Positions 16,090 through 24,309 of a stretch of 34,442 nt of DNA are shown one piece after another. The DNA comes from Balneolaceae bacterium (GTDB lineage: Bacteria > Bacteroidota > Rhodothermia > Balneolales > Balneolaceae), in assembly GCA_007135335.1 (NCBI GenBank), contig SLJB01000015.1, positions 1 through 34,442 on the forward strand, in the 5' to 3' direction. A model generated the notes under the pieces. That model was not told the origin of the DNA. It did not search any database and saw only the letters and a list, made by a program, of their open reading frames with translations. Position numbers and translations under genes: made by a program. Numbering within the stretch: the first letter of the stretch is position 1; the number at the start of each line of letters is the position of its first letter.

Positions 16090-17085
16090 ATGTCCACCCG
16101 CAGAAAATTCATTAAACAATCTCTTCTTACATCCACACTTTTGCTACCGGGTACCATTCGGCAAGGGACAGTATTTTTCCGGAATAAAAGGCAAGCAGTA
16201 ACCGGTAGAAAACCATTGATTCTCTCAACCTGGAACCACGGCCTTGCAGCAAATGAAAAAGCGTGGGAAACTTTGAATCAAACAGGTTCCATTCTCGATG
16301 CCGTGGAGGAAGGAGTCAAGATTACGGAGGCAGATCCCGCCAGCAGATCGGTTGGTTTGTATGGATTCCCCGACAGAGAGGGTATAGTAACTCTTGATGC
16401 ATCGATTATGAAAGGAGATGGCGACTGCGGTTCGGTCTGTTTTGTTCGGCAGATTAAACATCCTATCACACTTGCTCGAAAAGTTATGGAGAATACTCCG
16501 CACGTGATGCTTGCCGGTGAAGGTGCGCGTCAGTTTGCCATAGCTCAGGGGATGCCGCTTGAGGAGGAAGTTCTCCATCCTGAATCGGAAGAGGCGTATC
16601 TGGAGTGGCTTGAAGAGGCTGAATACCGGCCCATTATTAACATCGAAAATCACGACACCATTGGTATGGTGGGTGTGGATGCAGATGGAAATCTTGCCGG
16701 TTCATGCACAACAAGCGGTCTGGCATATAAGATGCACGGACGAGTGGGAGATAGTCCCATCATCGGGGCAGGGCTTTATGTAGATAGTGATGTAGGTGCA
16801 GCTACGGCAACGGGTATGGGTGAAACCATCATAAAAGTTTGCGGCAGTTTTCTTGTGGTAGAGCTGATGCGGCAAGGCAGATCCCCTCAGGATGCTTGTG
16901 AAGAGGTGGTGGGCAGGCTGATTGAGAAGAATAAAGATGGAATTGAAGATATGCAGGCCGGTTTTATCGCAGTAAACAAAGATGGCGAATATGGAGGTTA
17001 CGCAGTTCATCCCGGATTTAATTTTGCCGTGCATGATGAGAGTGGAAACAGAATGCAGGATTCCAAAAGCAGGTTTATGGATTAA
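16090..17085 (+). CDS. N4-(beta-N-acetylglucosaminyl)-L-asparaginase (glycosylasparaginase)
   Basis: A 331-residue Ntn hydrolase. The N-terminus STRRKFIKQS with a hydrophobic stretch is a twin-arginine signal, so the folded enzyme should be exported to the periplasm. The autocleavage site is HDTIGMVGVD, with Thr190 as the new N-terminal nucleophile. The downstream GSCTTSGLAYKMHGRVGDSPIIGAG is split here into its conserved parts GSCTTSG and GRVGDSPI, with GATATGMGE after it. The length matches the flavobacterial enzyme, which cleaves the sugar-Asn bond of glycoprotein breakdown products. It is followed by cutC 44 bases later, an arrangement I recall from other Bacteroidota. Confidence 0.92.
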   Translation: MSTRRKFIKQSLLTSTLLLPGTIRQGTVFFRNKRQAVTGRKPLILSTWNHGLAANEKAWETLNQTGSILDAVEEGVKITEADPASRSVGLYGFPDREGIVTLDASIMKGDGDCGSVCFVRQIKHPITLARKVMENTPHVMLAGEGARQFAIAQGMPLEEEVLHPESEEAYLEWLEEAEYRPIINIENHDTIGMVGVDADGNLAGSCTTSGLAYKMHGRVGDSPIIGAGLYVDSDVGAATATGMGETIIKVCGSFLVVELMRQGRSPQDACEEVVGRLIEKNKDGIEDMQAGFIAVNKDGEYGGYAVHPGFNFAVHDESGNRMQDSKSRFMD

Positions 17086-17129
17086 CTTTGCACCATGAAC
17101 CACAGATCGCACACAATAAGCCGTGAACA

Positions 17130-17843
17130 ATGAAACTTGAAACCCCTGTATTTACTGCAGAAGCCGCTCTAAAAGCCGCGGAGTTCGGAGTGGACAGAAT
17201 TGAACTCTGTTCATCATTTCAGGAAGGTGGGGAGACACCGGGTGCCGGAATGCTCAGCTTTCTGAAGAGTCGGATAAATATTCCCATTTTTGTGATGATT
17301 CGTCCCAGAGGAGGTGATTTTGTCTTCTCTGAGGTTGAAATCTCTGTGATGGAAAAAGAGATTGAAATTCTCGATAGACTCGGAGCTGATGGTTTTGTTT
17401 TCGGTATATTGAAGGAGAATGGTGGAGTGAATGAGAAAGCTTGCCGTAAACTAATCCGGAAAGCAGGTGAAAAACCCTGCACATTTCACCGTGCGGTTGA
17501 TGTGTGCAGAGATCCGCTTGAAGCGGTAGGGGTTATTGCCGATTGCGGTTTTAAACGAATTCTAACATCTGGCGGCGAAGAGGGTGTGGAAAAAGGGCTG
17601 AATACAATTATGAAGATGCTCGAATTGGCCGGTAATGATGTAATAATAATGCCGGGCGGAGGGATGGAACCACGATTTATTGAGCCCTTGAATAGCAGCG
17701 GTAAGCTTAAGGAAGTGCATGCGAGCTGTAAAGAGTGGGAGAAGGTATCTTTTAGCAACTCTCGTATGTATCAAGAAACGCAAGTGCTAAGGAGACTGAC
17801 CATTAGCCGGAAAAAAGTTGCGGATTTTAAAAAGATTTTATGA
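17130..17843 (+). CDS. cutC: CutC family protein
   Basis: A 237-residue TIM-barrel protein. Signatures: VDRIELCSSFQEGGETPG near the N-terminus, IFVMIRPRGGDFVFS, GADGFVFGIL, CTFHRAVDVCRDP and RILTSGGEEG, all typical of CutC. The family was named for copper homeostasis in E. coli, but direct copper handling is disputed, and its biochemical activity is not established. No signal peptide, so cytoplasmic. It sits between the glycosylasparaginase and an alpha/beta hydrolase frame that opens at an ATGA overlap with its stop codon. Confidence 0.93.
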   Translation: MKLETPVFTAEAALKAAEFGVDRIELCSSFQEGGETPGAGMLSFLKSRINIPIFVMIRPRGGDFVFSEVEISVMEKEIEILDRLGADGFVFGILKENGGVNEKACRKLIRKAGEKPCTFHRAVDVCRDPLEAVGVIADCGFKRILTSGGEEGVEKGLNTIMKMLELAGNDVIIMPGGGMEPRFIEPLNSSGKLKEVHASCKEWEKVSFSNSRMYQETQVLRRLTISRKKVADFKKIL

Positions 17844-17890
17844 CCGGGCGTATTTTGTCAGGTTACATGCATGTTAAACGGAATAATAAG

Positions 17891-18643
17891 ATGAAATCAG
17901 AAAAAGTAGAGTTTAAAAGTGCACTGGGAGAAAAACTTTCAGGCAGAGTTGATATGCCGGAAGGTGATGTAATCTCCTGTGCGTTGTTTGCGCACTGTTT
18001 TACCTGTTCAAAAAATTTGAGGGCAGTTGGTAACATCACAAAAGCACTTGCTTCAAAAGGTATTGAAACTCTTCGGTTTGATTTTACAGGTCTTGGAGAA
18101 AGTGAAGGTGATTTTGCCAACACAAATTTCAGCTCAAATATTGACGATTTGATTGCCGCCGCAGATTTTATGAAATCACGTACAGGGGGGCCTGTTATTT
18201 TAATCGGGCACTCGCTTGGCGGCGCTGCTGTTTTACAGGCAGCCGGTAAAATAGATTCTGTGAAAGCTGTTGTAACCATCGGGGCGCCCTCGGAGCCGAG
18301 GCATGTGGAAAAGCATTTTGAATCAAAAAAAGAGGAGATTGAGAGAGATGGCGAGGCTGTGGTAAAGCTAGCCGGGCGGCCATTTAAAGTAAAAAAACAG
18401 TTTCTGGATGATCTCGAAAAGACGAAAATGGATGATTTCATCACAAACCTGAACAAAGCACTTTTAGTTATGCACGCCCCGCTCGATGAAACCGTCGGAA
18501 TTGATAATGCCGCAGACATTTATAAAAATGCCAAACATCCCAAAAGTTTTGTATCGTTACATAAAGCCGACCACTTGCTGTCGGACGAAACATACAGCCT
18601 TTATGCAGGTTCACTCATTGCGGAATGGTTTTCAGTTTACTGA
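17891..18643 (+). CDS. Alpha/beta hydrolase lacking the usual OsmC partner domain
   Basis: A 250-residue hydrolase. The nucleophile elbow is GHSLGG (Ser108), the acid is likely the Asp of HAPLDETVG, and the catalytic His is in HKADHLLS. ALFAHCFTCSKNLRAVG and LRFDFTGLGESEGDF identify it with the hydrolase half of proteins that in many bacteria carry a C-terminal OsmC-like peroxidase domain. Here the protein stops right after the hydrolase. The frame is open to an ATG at 17840 overlapping the cutC stop (ATGA), but family homologues begin near MKSEKVEF, so 17891 is preferred. It is likely co-transcribed with cutC. Substrate unknown. Confidence 0.85.
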   Translation: MKSEKVEFKSALGEKLSGRVDMPEGDVISCALFAHCFTCSKNLRAVGNITKALASKGIETLRFDFTGLGESEGDFANTNFSSNIDDLIAAADFMKSRTGGPVILIGHSLGGAAVLQAAGKIDSVKAVVTIGAPSEPRHVEKHFESKKEEIERDGEAVVKLAGRPFKVKKQFLDDLEKTKMDDFITNLNKALLVMHAPLDETVGIDNAADIYKNAKHPKSFVSLHKADHLLSDETYSLYAGSLIAEWFSVY

Positions 18644-18717
18644 ATTCTGAATTCGAGTGAATGCCAAAATAGAAAGCTGTGTTACATAAGTAACTTTAAC
18701 TAAATAATTTGTTCCCA

Positions 18718-19269
18718 ATGAGATATTTACTAATAACATTATTCTCTTTTTTACTGCTTACAGCATGCGTGCAGGAGGAGATAGTAGAAGAAATTTATGA
18801 AGGCCCCGATACCGAAATAGCTACTGTTGTTATCCACCCCACAGAAGGAAATGAAGCTTCAGGTGTGGTAACATTCACACAAACTAATGAAGGTGTTCGT
18901 GTTCAGGCTGCAATTATCGGATTAGGTTCTGAAACACTGCATGGTTTTCATGTACACGAATATGGCGATTGCCGTGATTCTGCAGCGATGTCTGCGGGCG
19001 GGCATTTTAACCCGACAGATATGCCACATGGTGCTCCAACGGACACCGAGCGCCACATGGGAGACCTCGGAAATCTTCCCGCTGATGAAAACGGTGTTGC
19101 CACAGTAGATTTTGTGGATACTCACCTGAAACTGAACGGAGTGCATTCTATTGTTGGCTATGCAGTAATTGTTCACGAACAGCGAGATGATCTGCAGTCA
19201 CAGCCAGTTGGTGATGCCGGAGGCAGAATCGGGTGCGGAATCATTGGTGTAGCCAATCCCGATTTCTAA
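18718..19269 (+). CDS. sodC: Cu/Zn superoxide dismutase, lipoprotein form
   Basis: A 183-residue protein starting at ATG 18718 (an in-frame TTG lies three codons upstream). The signal peptide ends in lipobox LTAC, so it is membrane-anchored in the envelope. Metal ligands are visible: HGFHVHE (copper), GGHFNP (bridging His), PHGAP and RHMGDLGN (zinc His and Asp), and VIVHEQRDD (copper). The disulfide Cys are in GDCRD and GRIGCG, the latter with the active-site Arg. The enzyme removes superoxide outside the cytoplasm. A strong terminator follows. Confidence 0.95.
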   Translation: MRYLLITLFSFLLLTACVQEEIVEEIYEGPDTEIATVVIHPTEGNEASGVVTFTQTNEGVRVQAAIIGLGSETLHGFHVHEYGDCRDSAAMSAGGHFNPTDMPHGAPTDTERHMGDLGNLPADENGVATVDFVDTHLKLNGVHSIVGYAVIVHEQRDDLQSQPVGDAGGRIGCGIIGVANPDF

Positions 19270-19296
19270 GATATCTGTTTTACTGTAAAACCTTTC

Positions 19297-19323
19297 AAAG
19301 CCCGGTACTGCCGGGCTTTTTTT
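19297..19323 (+). terminator. Rho-independent terminator of sodC
   Basis: GCCCGG (19300-19305), loop of five, CCGGGC (19311-19316), flanked by AAA and followed by seven T. Confidence 0.93.
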
Positions 19324-19332
19324 ATGATGAGA

Positions 19333-19389
19333 TGATACTTTATCTGAATCCATTATCATGAATTCAGATAAAGTATCAATGGATAATGG
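19333..19389 (+). repeat. Interlocked inverted repeats (X-Y-X'-Y' order)
   Basis: TGATACTTTATCTGAAT (19333-19349) is perfectly repeated inverted at 19362-19378 with a 12-base loop. The first eight bases of that loop, CCATTATC (19350-19357), are repeated inverted downstream as GATAATGG (19382-19389). The pairs cross, so the two stems compete. Located between the sodC terminator and the next start codon. Confidence 0.7.
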
Positions 19390-19455
19390 GCGTAATAAAG
19401 CATATTTTCAATTCTAATTCAGATATGCTCAAATTCACTTCTACTTATACGATAC

Positions 19456-20844
19456 ATGCTTCATCATCTATTCTTTTTACTGCTTTTATTGCTACAGCCA
19501 TTTGGTCAGAATAAAACGGATATTCAGGGCAACTGGACTGGTTTTATAGAAATTCAAAATGAGCAGCTGACTATCAATATCACTTTTTCTTACAGTGATG
19601 GTATTTTAGACGGTTCTCTGGATATTCCGCAGCAAAATGCATTTAATCTGCCAATTGAAGTTGTTGAATTTGAGGATGGTGCAATCGTTTTCCAGTTTCA
19701 GACAGGCACGGGTGCGGCTGTATTTAATGGGCGGATTCACAATGGAGAACCCCACATTATGGGTGAATTTGAGCAGCTTGGTGAGCAATTTCCTTTCACT
19801 CTGAAAAAAAGGGTCTCTTTGCAAGGTATCCGGACTGAAATGTCGGAACAGGAGCTTCTGATTGAAACGCGTGCCGGGCAAATTAGCGGCAGTCTGCTGC
19901 TAAGAGATCCGGATTCACCCATTGTGGTTCTGCTTTCAGGTTCTGGTTTGCAAGACCGTGATGAAAATATTGCAGGGTTTCGGGTGTTCAGGGAACTCTC
20001 CGATATACTTTACAGAAATGGGTTTTCATCCTTTCGTTTTGATGACAGAGGTATTGGAATGTCAGAAGGTGATCAGGACGCAACAATTGAAGATCTGGGA
20101 GAAGACCTTGCAGATATTTTAAAATATCTAAGCCGGAATTTTGGGGATCAATTTTCCGGGTTTGTGCTTCTTGGCCATAGCCAGGGTGGAATGGTTGCAA
20201 CTCTTGCAGCAGATAAAGCAGATGTGGATGGTATCGTATTCATGGCAAGTCCTTTTTTGAAAGGTGATGAGATCATTAACGAACAGATTGTACTTCTGTC
20301 ACAATCATCCGGTGTATCTGAAGAGGTTCTGAAAACAAACCTGAATTTTCAGCAGCAGATTTATGATGTGGTTCGCTCAGAAGGAGACTGGAATGAAATT
20401 GAACAGAATCTCGCAGATCGTCTCGAAGAGCAGATCAATCAGCTTCCGGAACAGCAGCGCGCAGCTTTGGGCGATATGACGTCATTTATACAGAGTCAGA
20501 TTAATCGCCAGCTTTCAGCCGCTAAAAGCCGCTGGTTTAAATCAATGATAGATTTTAACACGGCAGAAAAGATATCAGAAATATCCGTACCTATGTTGGT
20601 ACTTTTTGGGGAGAAGGATGTGCAGGTAGCCGCTGCAACAAACAGTGCTAAAGCGGCAGAGCTACTTGCTGAATTTGGCCTTCAGATGCATATAACTGTA
20701 ATTCCTGAAGCCAACCACCTGTTTCAAAAAGCCAATACCGGATTGCCCGGAGAATATGGAATGCTCGAGCGATCCTTTTCACCCGGCTTTGCTGATTCTA
20801 TTTTACGATGGCTCAAAGGGTTAGAAGAGACCGGTTCATACTGA
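19456..20844 (+). CDS. Exported alpha/beta hydrolase with N-terminal beta domain
   Basis: A 462-residue protein with a hydrophobic Leu-rich signal peptide and no lipobox Cys, so it is likely periplasmic or secreted. Residues 25-115 form a beta-rich domain starting DIQGNWTGFIEI, common before hydrolases of this group. The hydrolase has an oxyanion region LSGSGLQDRDEN, FRFDDRGIGMSEG, nucleophile GHSQGG (Ser242), acid in LFGEKDVQV and His in PEANHLFQ. The family (COG1073-like) contains esterases and peptidases; the substrate is unknown. Its leader contains the interlocked inverted repeats. Confidence 0.87.
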   Translation: MLHHLFFLLLLLLQPFGQNKTDIQGNWTGFIEIQNEQLTINITFSYSDGILDGSLDIPQQNAFNLPIEVVEFEDGAIVFQFQTGTGAAVFNGRIHNGEPHIMGEFEQLGEQFPFTLKKRVSLQGIRTEMSEQELLIETRAGQISGSLLLRDPDSPIVVLLSGSGLQDRDENIAGFRVFRELSDILYRNGFSSFRFDDRGIGMSEGDQDATIEDLGEDLADILKYLSRNFGDQFSGFVLLGHSQGGMVATLAADKADVDGIVFMASPFLKGDEIINEQIVLLSQSSGVSEEVLKTNLNFQQQIYDVVRSEGDWNEIEQNLADRLEEQINQLPEQQRAALGDMTSFIQSQINRQLSAAKSRWFKSMIDFNTAEKISEISVPMLVLFGEKDVQVAAATNSAKAAELLAEFGLQMHITVIPEANHLFQKANTGLPGEYGMLERSFSPGFADSILRWLKGLEETGSY

Positions 20845-20856
20845 TCGGAACAAAAT

Positions 20857-20887
20857 TTGCAAAACGAATCTGAGATCCGTTTTGCAA
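20857..20887. terminator. Hairpin between convergent genes
   Basis: TTGCAAAACG (20857-20866) pairs perfectly with CGTTTTGCAA (20878-20887). It lies between the hydrolase stop and the glyS stop. The T-tract is weak on both sides (best on the minus strand: ATTTTG), so a bidirectional terminator is only likely. Confidence 0.55.
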
Positions 20888-20895
20888 GCAGGTCA

Positions 20896-22362
20896 TTATT
20901 CAGCTTTCCAGTTTTTCATGCTTTCACGGATTACGTTGTGTAACTGATCTACTGAAACCCGTTCCTGATTCATGTTATCACGGTAGCGAATAGTAACCGT
21001 ATCCGGCCCTTCCGATTCTACCCCGTCAAAATCTACGGTTACACAGAAAGGAGTTCCCGCTTCATCCTGCCGGCGGTATCGCTTACCGATTGAGCCTGCC
21101 TCATCATAGAGAACGGTGTAATCTTCTTTCAGATCGGTTTCAATTTTGTGAGCCAGATCCTGTAATTCCGGCTTTTTGATCAGCGGAAAAATTCCCACTT
21201 TTGTAGGTGCCAGTTTGGGATGAAGTTTCAGAACGGTTCGGTTATCGCCGTCCACATCCTCTTCACGGTAGGCATCACAGAGTACCATCAGTGCGGTTCT
21301 GTCGAGCCCAACTGAGGTTTCGATTACATAGGGAATGTATCGTTGCTGATTTTTCTGATCGAAATACTCCATTTTTTTACCGGAAAAATCCTGATGCTGG
21401 CTAAGGTCAAAATCAGACCGGTTGTGAATTCCCTCCACTTCTTGCCAGCCTATCGGGTACTTGTATTGAATGTCAGCTGCAGCGCGGGCGTAATGGGCAA
21501 GTTTATCATCTGGGTGGGGCGATACCCGTAAGTTCTCCTCACGTATCCCGATGCTTTTATGCCATGCAATCCGGGTTTCAAGCCATTTTTCATATTCATC
21601 CCCATCGGTTCCAGGCTCTACAAAATATTGCATCTCCATCTGCTCAAATTCCCTCATGCGGAATACAAATTGTCGGGCTACCACTTCATTCCGGAAAGCT
21701 TTTCCGATCTGTGCAATTCCAAAAGGAACCTGAACACGTGCTGTATCAAGCACATTTTTGTAGTTCACAAAAATACCCTGTGCAGTTTCCGGTCTCAGAT
21801 AAATTGCATCATCATCATCTTTGGCTATTGCTCCATAATGCGTTTTAAACATCAGGTTGAACTGGCGAACATCGGTCCAGTCGAACGCACCGGAATCGGG
21901 CGAACGAATCTCCTCTTCCATGATGATGGCGTAGAGATCTTCACACAATCCTTTACGGGTACCTGTTGTATCAAGCTGATTTTGAAGATCATCCGCTTTC
22001 TCATTTTTACCTTTTTCGCGCAGTTTCAGGATATGTTGTTCTATCAGCATATCGGCACGATACCGTTTTTTCGACTGCTTATCGTCGATCATCGGGTCGT
22101 TGAACCCGTCCACATGGCCGCTTGCTTTCCATACGGTTGGGTGCATAAAGATGGCCGCATCAATTCCAACAATGTTATCATTTGCCTGTGTCATCGCTTT
22201 CCACCAGGCAGTCTGGATGTTTCGTTTCAGTTCAACACCAAGCGGACCGTAATCGTAAACGGCCGCAAGTCCGCCATAAATTTCGGATGACTGAAAGATG
22301 AACCCCCGGGCTTTCGAGAGGGATACGATTTTATCGAGGCTGTCTAAATGAGTAACAGGCAT
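20896..22362 (-). CDS. glyS: Glycyl-tRNA synthetase, dimeric class II type
   Basis: A 488-residue enzyme that charges tRNA-Gly. It is the single-chain alpha2 type rather than the alpha/beta form. Motif 1 region: FIFQSSEIYGGLAAVYDYGPLG in parts (SSEIYGG, YDYGPLG). Motif 2: FRNEVVARQFVFRMREFEQ. Motif 3: ETSVGLDRTALMV. The C-terminal anticodon-binding domain is about residues 385-485, with PTKVGIFPLIKK and DEAGSIGKRYRRQDEAGTP. Cytoplasmic and essential. It is divergent from asd; no T-box-like leader is evident in the 191-base gap. Confidence 0.96.
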   Translation of the reverse strand: MPVTHLDSLDKIVSLSKARGFIFQSSEIYGGLAAVYDYGPLGVELKRNIQTAWWKAMTQANDNIVGIDAAIFMHPTVWKASGHVDGFNDPMIDDKQSKKRYRADMLIEQHILKLREKGKNEKADDLQNQLDTTGTRKGLCEDLYAIIMEEEIRSPDSGAFDWTDVRQFNLMFKTHYGAIAKDDDDAIYLRPETAQGIFVNYKNVLDTARVQVPFGIAQIGKAFRNEVVARQFVFRMREFEQMEMQYFVEPGTDGDEYEKWLETRIAWHKSIGIREENLRVSPHPDDKLAHYARAAADIQYKYPIGWQEVEGIHNRSDFDLSQHQDFSGKKMEYFDQKNQQRYIPYVIETSVGLDRTALMVLCDAYREEDVDGDNRTVLKLHPKLAPTKVGIFPLIKKPELQDLAHKIETDLKEDYTVLYDEAGSIGKRYRRQDEAGTPFCVTVDFDGVESEGPDTVTIRYRDNMNQERVSVDQLHNVIRESMKNWKAE

Positions 22363-22553
22363 GTTGCTTTTTCTGGTTTTCTAAATTCTATTAAGCTGGA
22401 AAGATAGCAATTTTATTGCCTATGATGAATCTATTGTCCCTATGATTTGCTATTTTTGAGGTTTGGAAAAATTCAGAATAATTAAAGTTAAAACTGAAGA
22501 GTACTGAAGAGACAAAAAGTAATTATTACGAACCACAGATTTTAGATAGTAAA

Positions 22554-23612
22554 ATGACACAGTTTAATGTTGGGATTCTCGGGGCAACCGGGGCAGTTGG
22601 TCAAAAGTTTATTCGTTTGTTACAGAATCATCCATGGTTTACCATTAAGGCACTTGGAGCATCAGACCGGTCGGCCGGAAAAGCATATCAGGAAGCGGCC
22701 AACTGGATTGAGAGCACACCAATGCCCGACAATGTGAAAGACAGGGTGGTACGAAACTGTATGTCAGCTCAGTTTGAAGATGTTGATTTTGTGTTTTCCG
22801 GTTTGGACTCTTCGGTTGCAACCGAAATTGAAGGCGATTTTGCCAAGGCCGGAATACCGGTCATAAGCAATGCCAAGAACTATCGAACAGATCCAACCGT
22901 ACCTCTGCTTGTGCCCGAGGTAAATCCCGATCATATTGAACTTATTAAAACCCAGACTTTTACCACAGACGGCTCCGGCTGGATTGTAACCAATCCTAAC
23001 TGTGTGGCCATTCCACTCACGATGAGCCTGAAACCTCTGAACGATCATTTCGGGATTGAGTCTGTTGTGGTTACATCACTTCAGGCAATTTCAGGTGCGG
23101 GGTATCCCGGTGTGCCGAGTCTCGATATTCTGGGTAATGTAATTCCGTTTATTGGCGGTGAAGAGTCTAAAATTCGAGAGGAACCACTTAAATTGCTGGG
23201 TAAACTCAAAGATGGAAAGATTGAACACGCCTCATTTCCGGTTCAGGCAACGGCTACCCGGGTGCCGGTTATCAATGGACATCTGCTCACTGTGAATGTG
23301 AAGTTCAAAAAGAGTCCGGCCGATTTTAAAGAGGTTGTACAGGCAATGAAATCGTGGAGGAGCCCGATAGCGGACTTAGGACTTCCATTTGCTCCGAAAT
23401 TTCCATTAGAGATTTTTGAAGATGAGCGATATCCTCAGCCAAGGCTCCATGCCGACAGCGAAAATGGAATGCAAACAGCCATTGGAAGAGTTCGTTCAGG
23501 CGATGTGATGGATGTGAGTTACATCGCAATGGCACATAACACCATTCGGGGCGCAGCCGGAGGGGCTATTCTGAATGCAGAGCTTTTAGTAAGCAAAGGT
23601 TTTATAAGCTAA
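22554..23612 (+). CDS. asd: Aspartate-semialdehyde dehydrogenase
   Basis: A 352-residue NADPH enzyme making aspartate semialdehyde from aspartyl phosphate, the branch point to lysine, diaminopimelate, methionine and threonine. The Rossmann motif is GILGATGAVGQKF; the catalytic Cys150 is in TNPNCVAIP; SLQAISGAGYPG follows. Sequence style (ANWIESTPMPDN and IPFIGGEESKIREEPLKLLG, given here as separate parts IPFIGGEE and EEPLKLLG) matches the archaeal/fungal-like branch that also occurs in Bacteroidota relatives, rather than the E. coli form. CTGAAGAG is directly repeated in its leader near 22493-22511. Confidence 0.95.
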   Translation: MTQFNVGILGATGAVGQKFIRLLQNHPWFTIKALGASDRSAGKAYQEAANWIESTPMPDNVKDRVVRNCMSAQFEDVDFVFSGLDSSVATEIEGDFAKAGIPVISNAKNYRTDPTVPLLVPEVNPDHIELIKTQTFTTDGSGWIVTNPNCVAIPLTMSLKPLNDHFGIESVVVTSLQAISGAGYPGVPSLDILGNVIPFIGGEESKIREEPLKLLGKLKDGKIEHASFPVQATATRVPVINGHLLTVNVKFKKSPADFKEVVQAMKSWRSPIADLGLPFAPKFPLEIFEDERYPQPRLHADSENGMQTAIGRVRSGDVMDVSYIAMAHNTIRGAAGGAILNAELLVSKGFIS

Positions 23613-23643
23613 AGGTTTTATTGAACTCTCATTACTGGAATTG

Positions 23644-23680
23644 AATAGCGCAAACATCCCGTTTGTGCTATTTATCTTTT
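23644..23680 (+). terminator. Repeat hairpin after asd, probable terminator
   Basis: AATAGCGCAAAC (23644-23655), loop ATCCC, GTTTGTGCTATT (23661-23672): 12 pairs with one wobble, followed by TATCTTTTCT. A near-identical hairpin core recurs at 32690-32710. Confidence 0.65.
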
Positions 23681-23740
23681 CTATCGATGCCATCAGGCAA
23701 TTGCCCTGTTTTTTATGTTCAGCTCTTCAAACAGTTATTG

Positions 23741-24088
23741 TCACTCCCCAAGCTCTTTTAACCGATACTCAGATAACCAGAGCCTTGCCGTGCTGATGTT
23801 TTTCTCGGCACGTGCTCTGTCCCTTCGTTTAATCTGAAGGGTGCAGCGTCCCTGACTTGCTCCCGGCACATCCTCCAGTGCTTTTATCGATTTTGTGGCC
23901 ACATCCACAACGGCACCTATCCACTTCTTTCTGAAAATTATGGATTCAATCTCACTGAAAGGTACATGTATTTCAGAAGTTCCAAATTTTGGAAGCCCGG
24001 TTGCCGTATCAACTTTTTCGAATTCGAACAAAAGTTCATCATTACGTATCTGAAGCAGGCCGTTCTCCTGAGAAAATCCATTTTGCAT
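23741..24088 (-). CDS. Hypothetical PH-like protein, 115 residues
   Basis: A small soluble protein without signal peptide. After GLLQIRNDELLFEFE comes alternating beta-strand pattern, IHVPFSEIESIIFRKKW, and a C-terminal helix rich in Arg/Lys/Glu; the arrangement suggests a bacterial pleckstrin-homology-like fold, but this is inference. The frame also opens at a GTG at 24124, adding twelve residues; the ATG at 24088 is preferred because the recognisable strand pattern begins just after it. It stands alone between asd (convergent) and an intergenic region. Function unknown. Confidence 0.65.
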   Translation of the reverse strand: MQNGFSQENGLLQIRNDELLFEFEKVDTATGLPKFGTSEIHVPFSEIESIIFRKKWIGAVVDVATKSIKALEDVPGASQGRCTLQIKRRDRARAEKNISTARLWLSEYRLKELGE

Positions 24089-24129
24089 GTGTGAAATCGT
24101 AAAAGGGATTGTGTGTCTGGTCACTATAT

Positions 24130-24309
24130 TGGCGGGTTTTTTTATTATTTATGTAATGATGATTTTTTTAAAAAAAAGTGTAAGGTTTTTCGATTTTCCG
24201 GTTCATACAGATGAGAACACGATAAAAAGAGCAAATTGGGAAGTGCTTGAGCACACTTCTCAAAGTCCTTCCGGGAGTTGTGGCTGATACCCACAACTCC
24301 CGATTTTTT
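24130..24309 (+). ncRNA. Candidate small RNA ending at an orphan terminator
   Basis: A strong terminator ends this stretch: CGGGAGTTGTGG (24272-24283), loop of seven, CCACAACTCCCG (24291-24302), A, then six T. No convincing plus-strand gene precedes it; the nearest plus-strand stop codon is that of asd, which has its own hairpin. Upstream, GAAGTG and CACTTC form a second small hairpin (about 24239-24258). The 5' end is not visible to me. Confidence 0.35.
24272..24309 (+). terminator. Strong rho-independent terminator without an assigned gene
   Basis: Twelve perfect pairs (24272-24283 with 24291-24302), a 7-base loop and a run of six T from 24304. The T-tract exists only on the plus strand, so it does not serve the minus-strand gene at 23741. 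Confidence 0.85.

Noticed and set aside
19333-19389. Interpretation of the crossed stems as an H-type pseudoknot
   Set aside because: Connecting loops of zero and three bases cannot span stems of 8 and 17 pairs; competition between stems is more reasonable.
21559-22290. 243-codon frame opposite glyS, and a 206-codon frame opposite the metalloprotease (14494-15114)
   Set aside because: Both are antisense shadows of well-identified genes, without motifs of their own.
24087-24287. 66-codon plus-strand frame with a hydrophobic segment
   Set aside because: It is antisense to the start of the 23741 gene and runs into the terminator stem; hydrophobicity comes from T-rich DNA. A small membrane peptide is not excluded but not supported.
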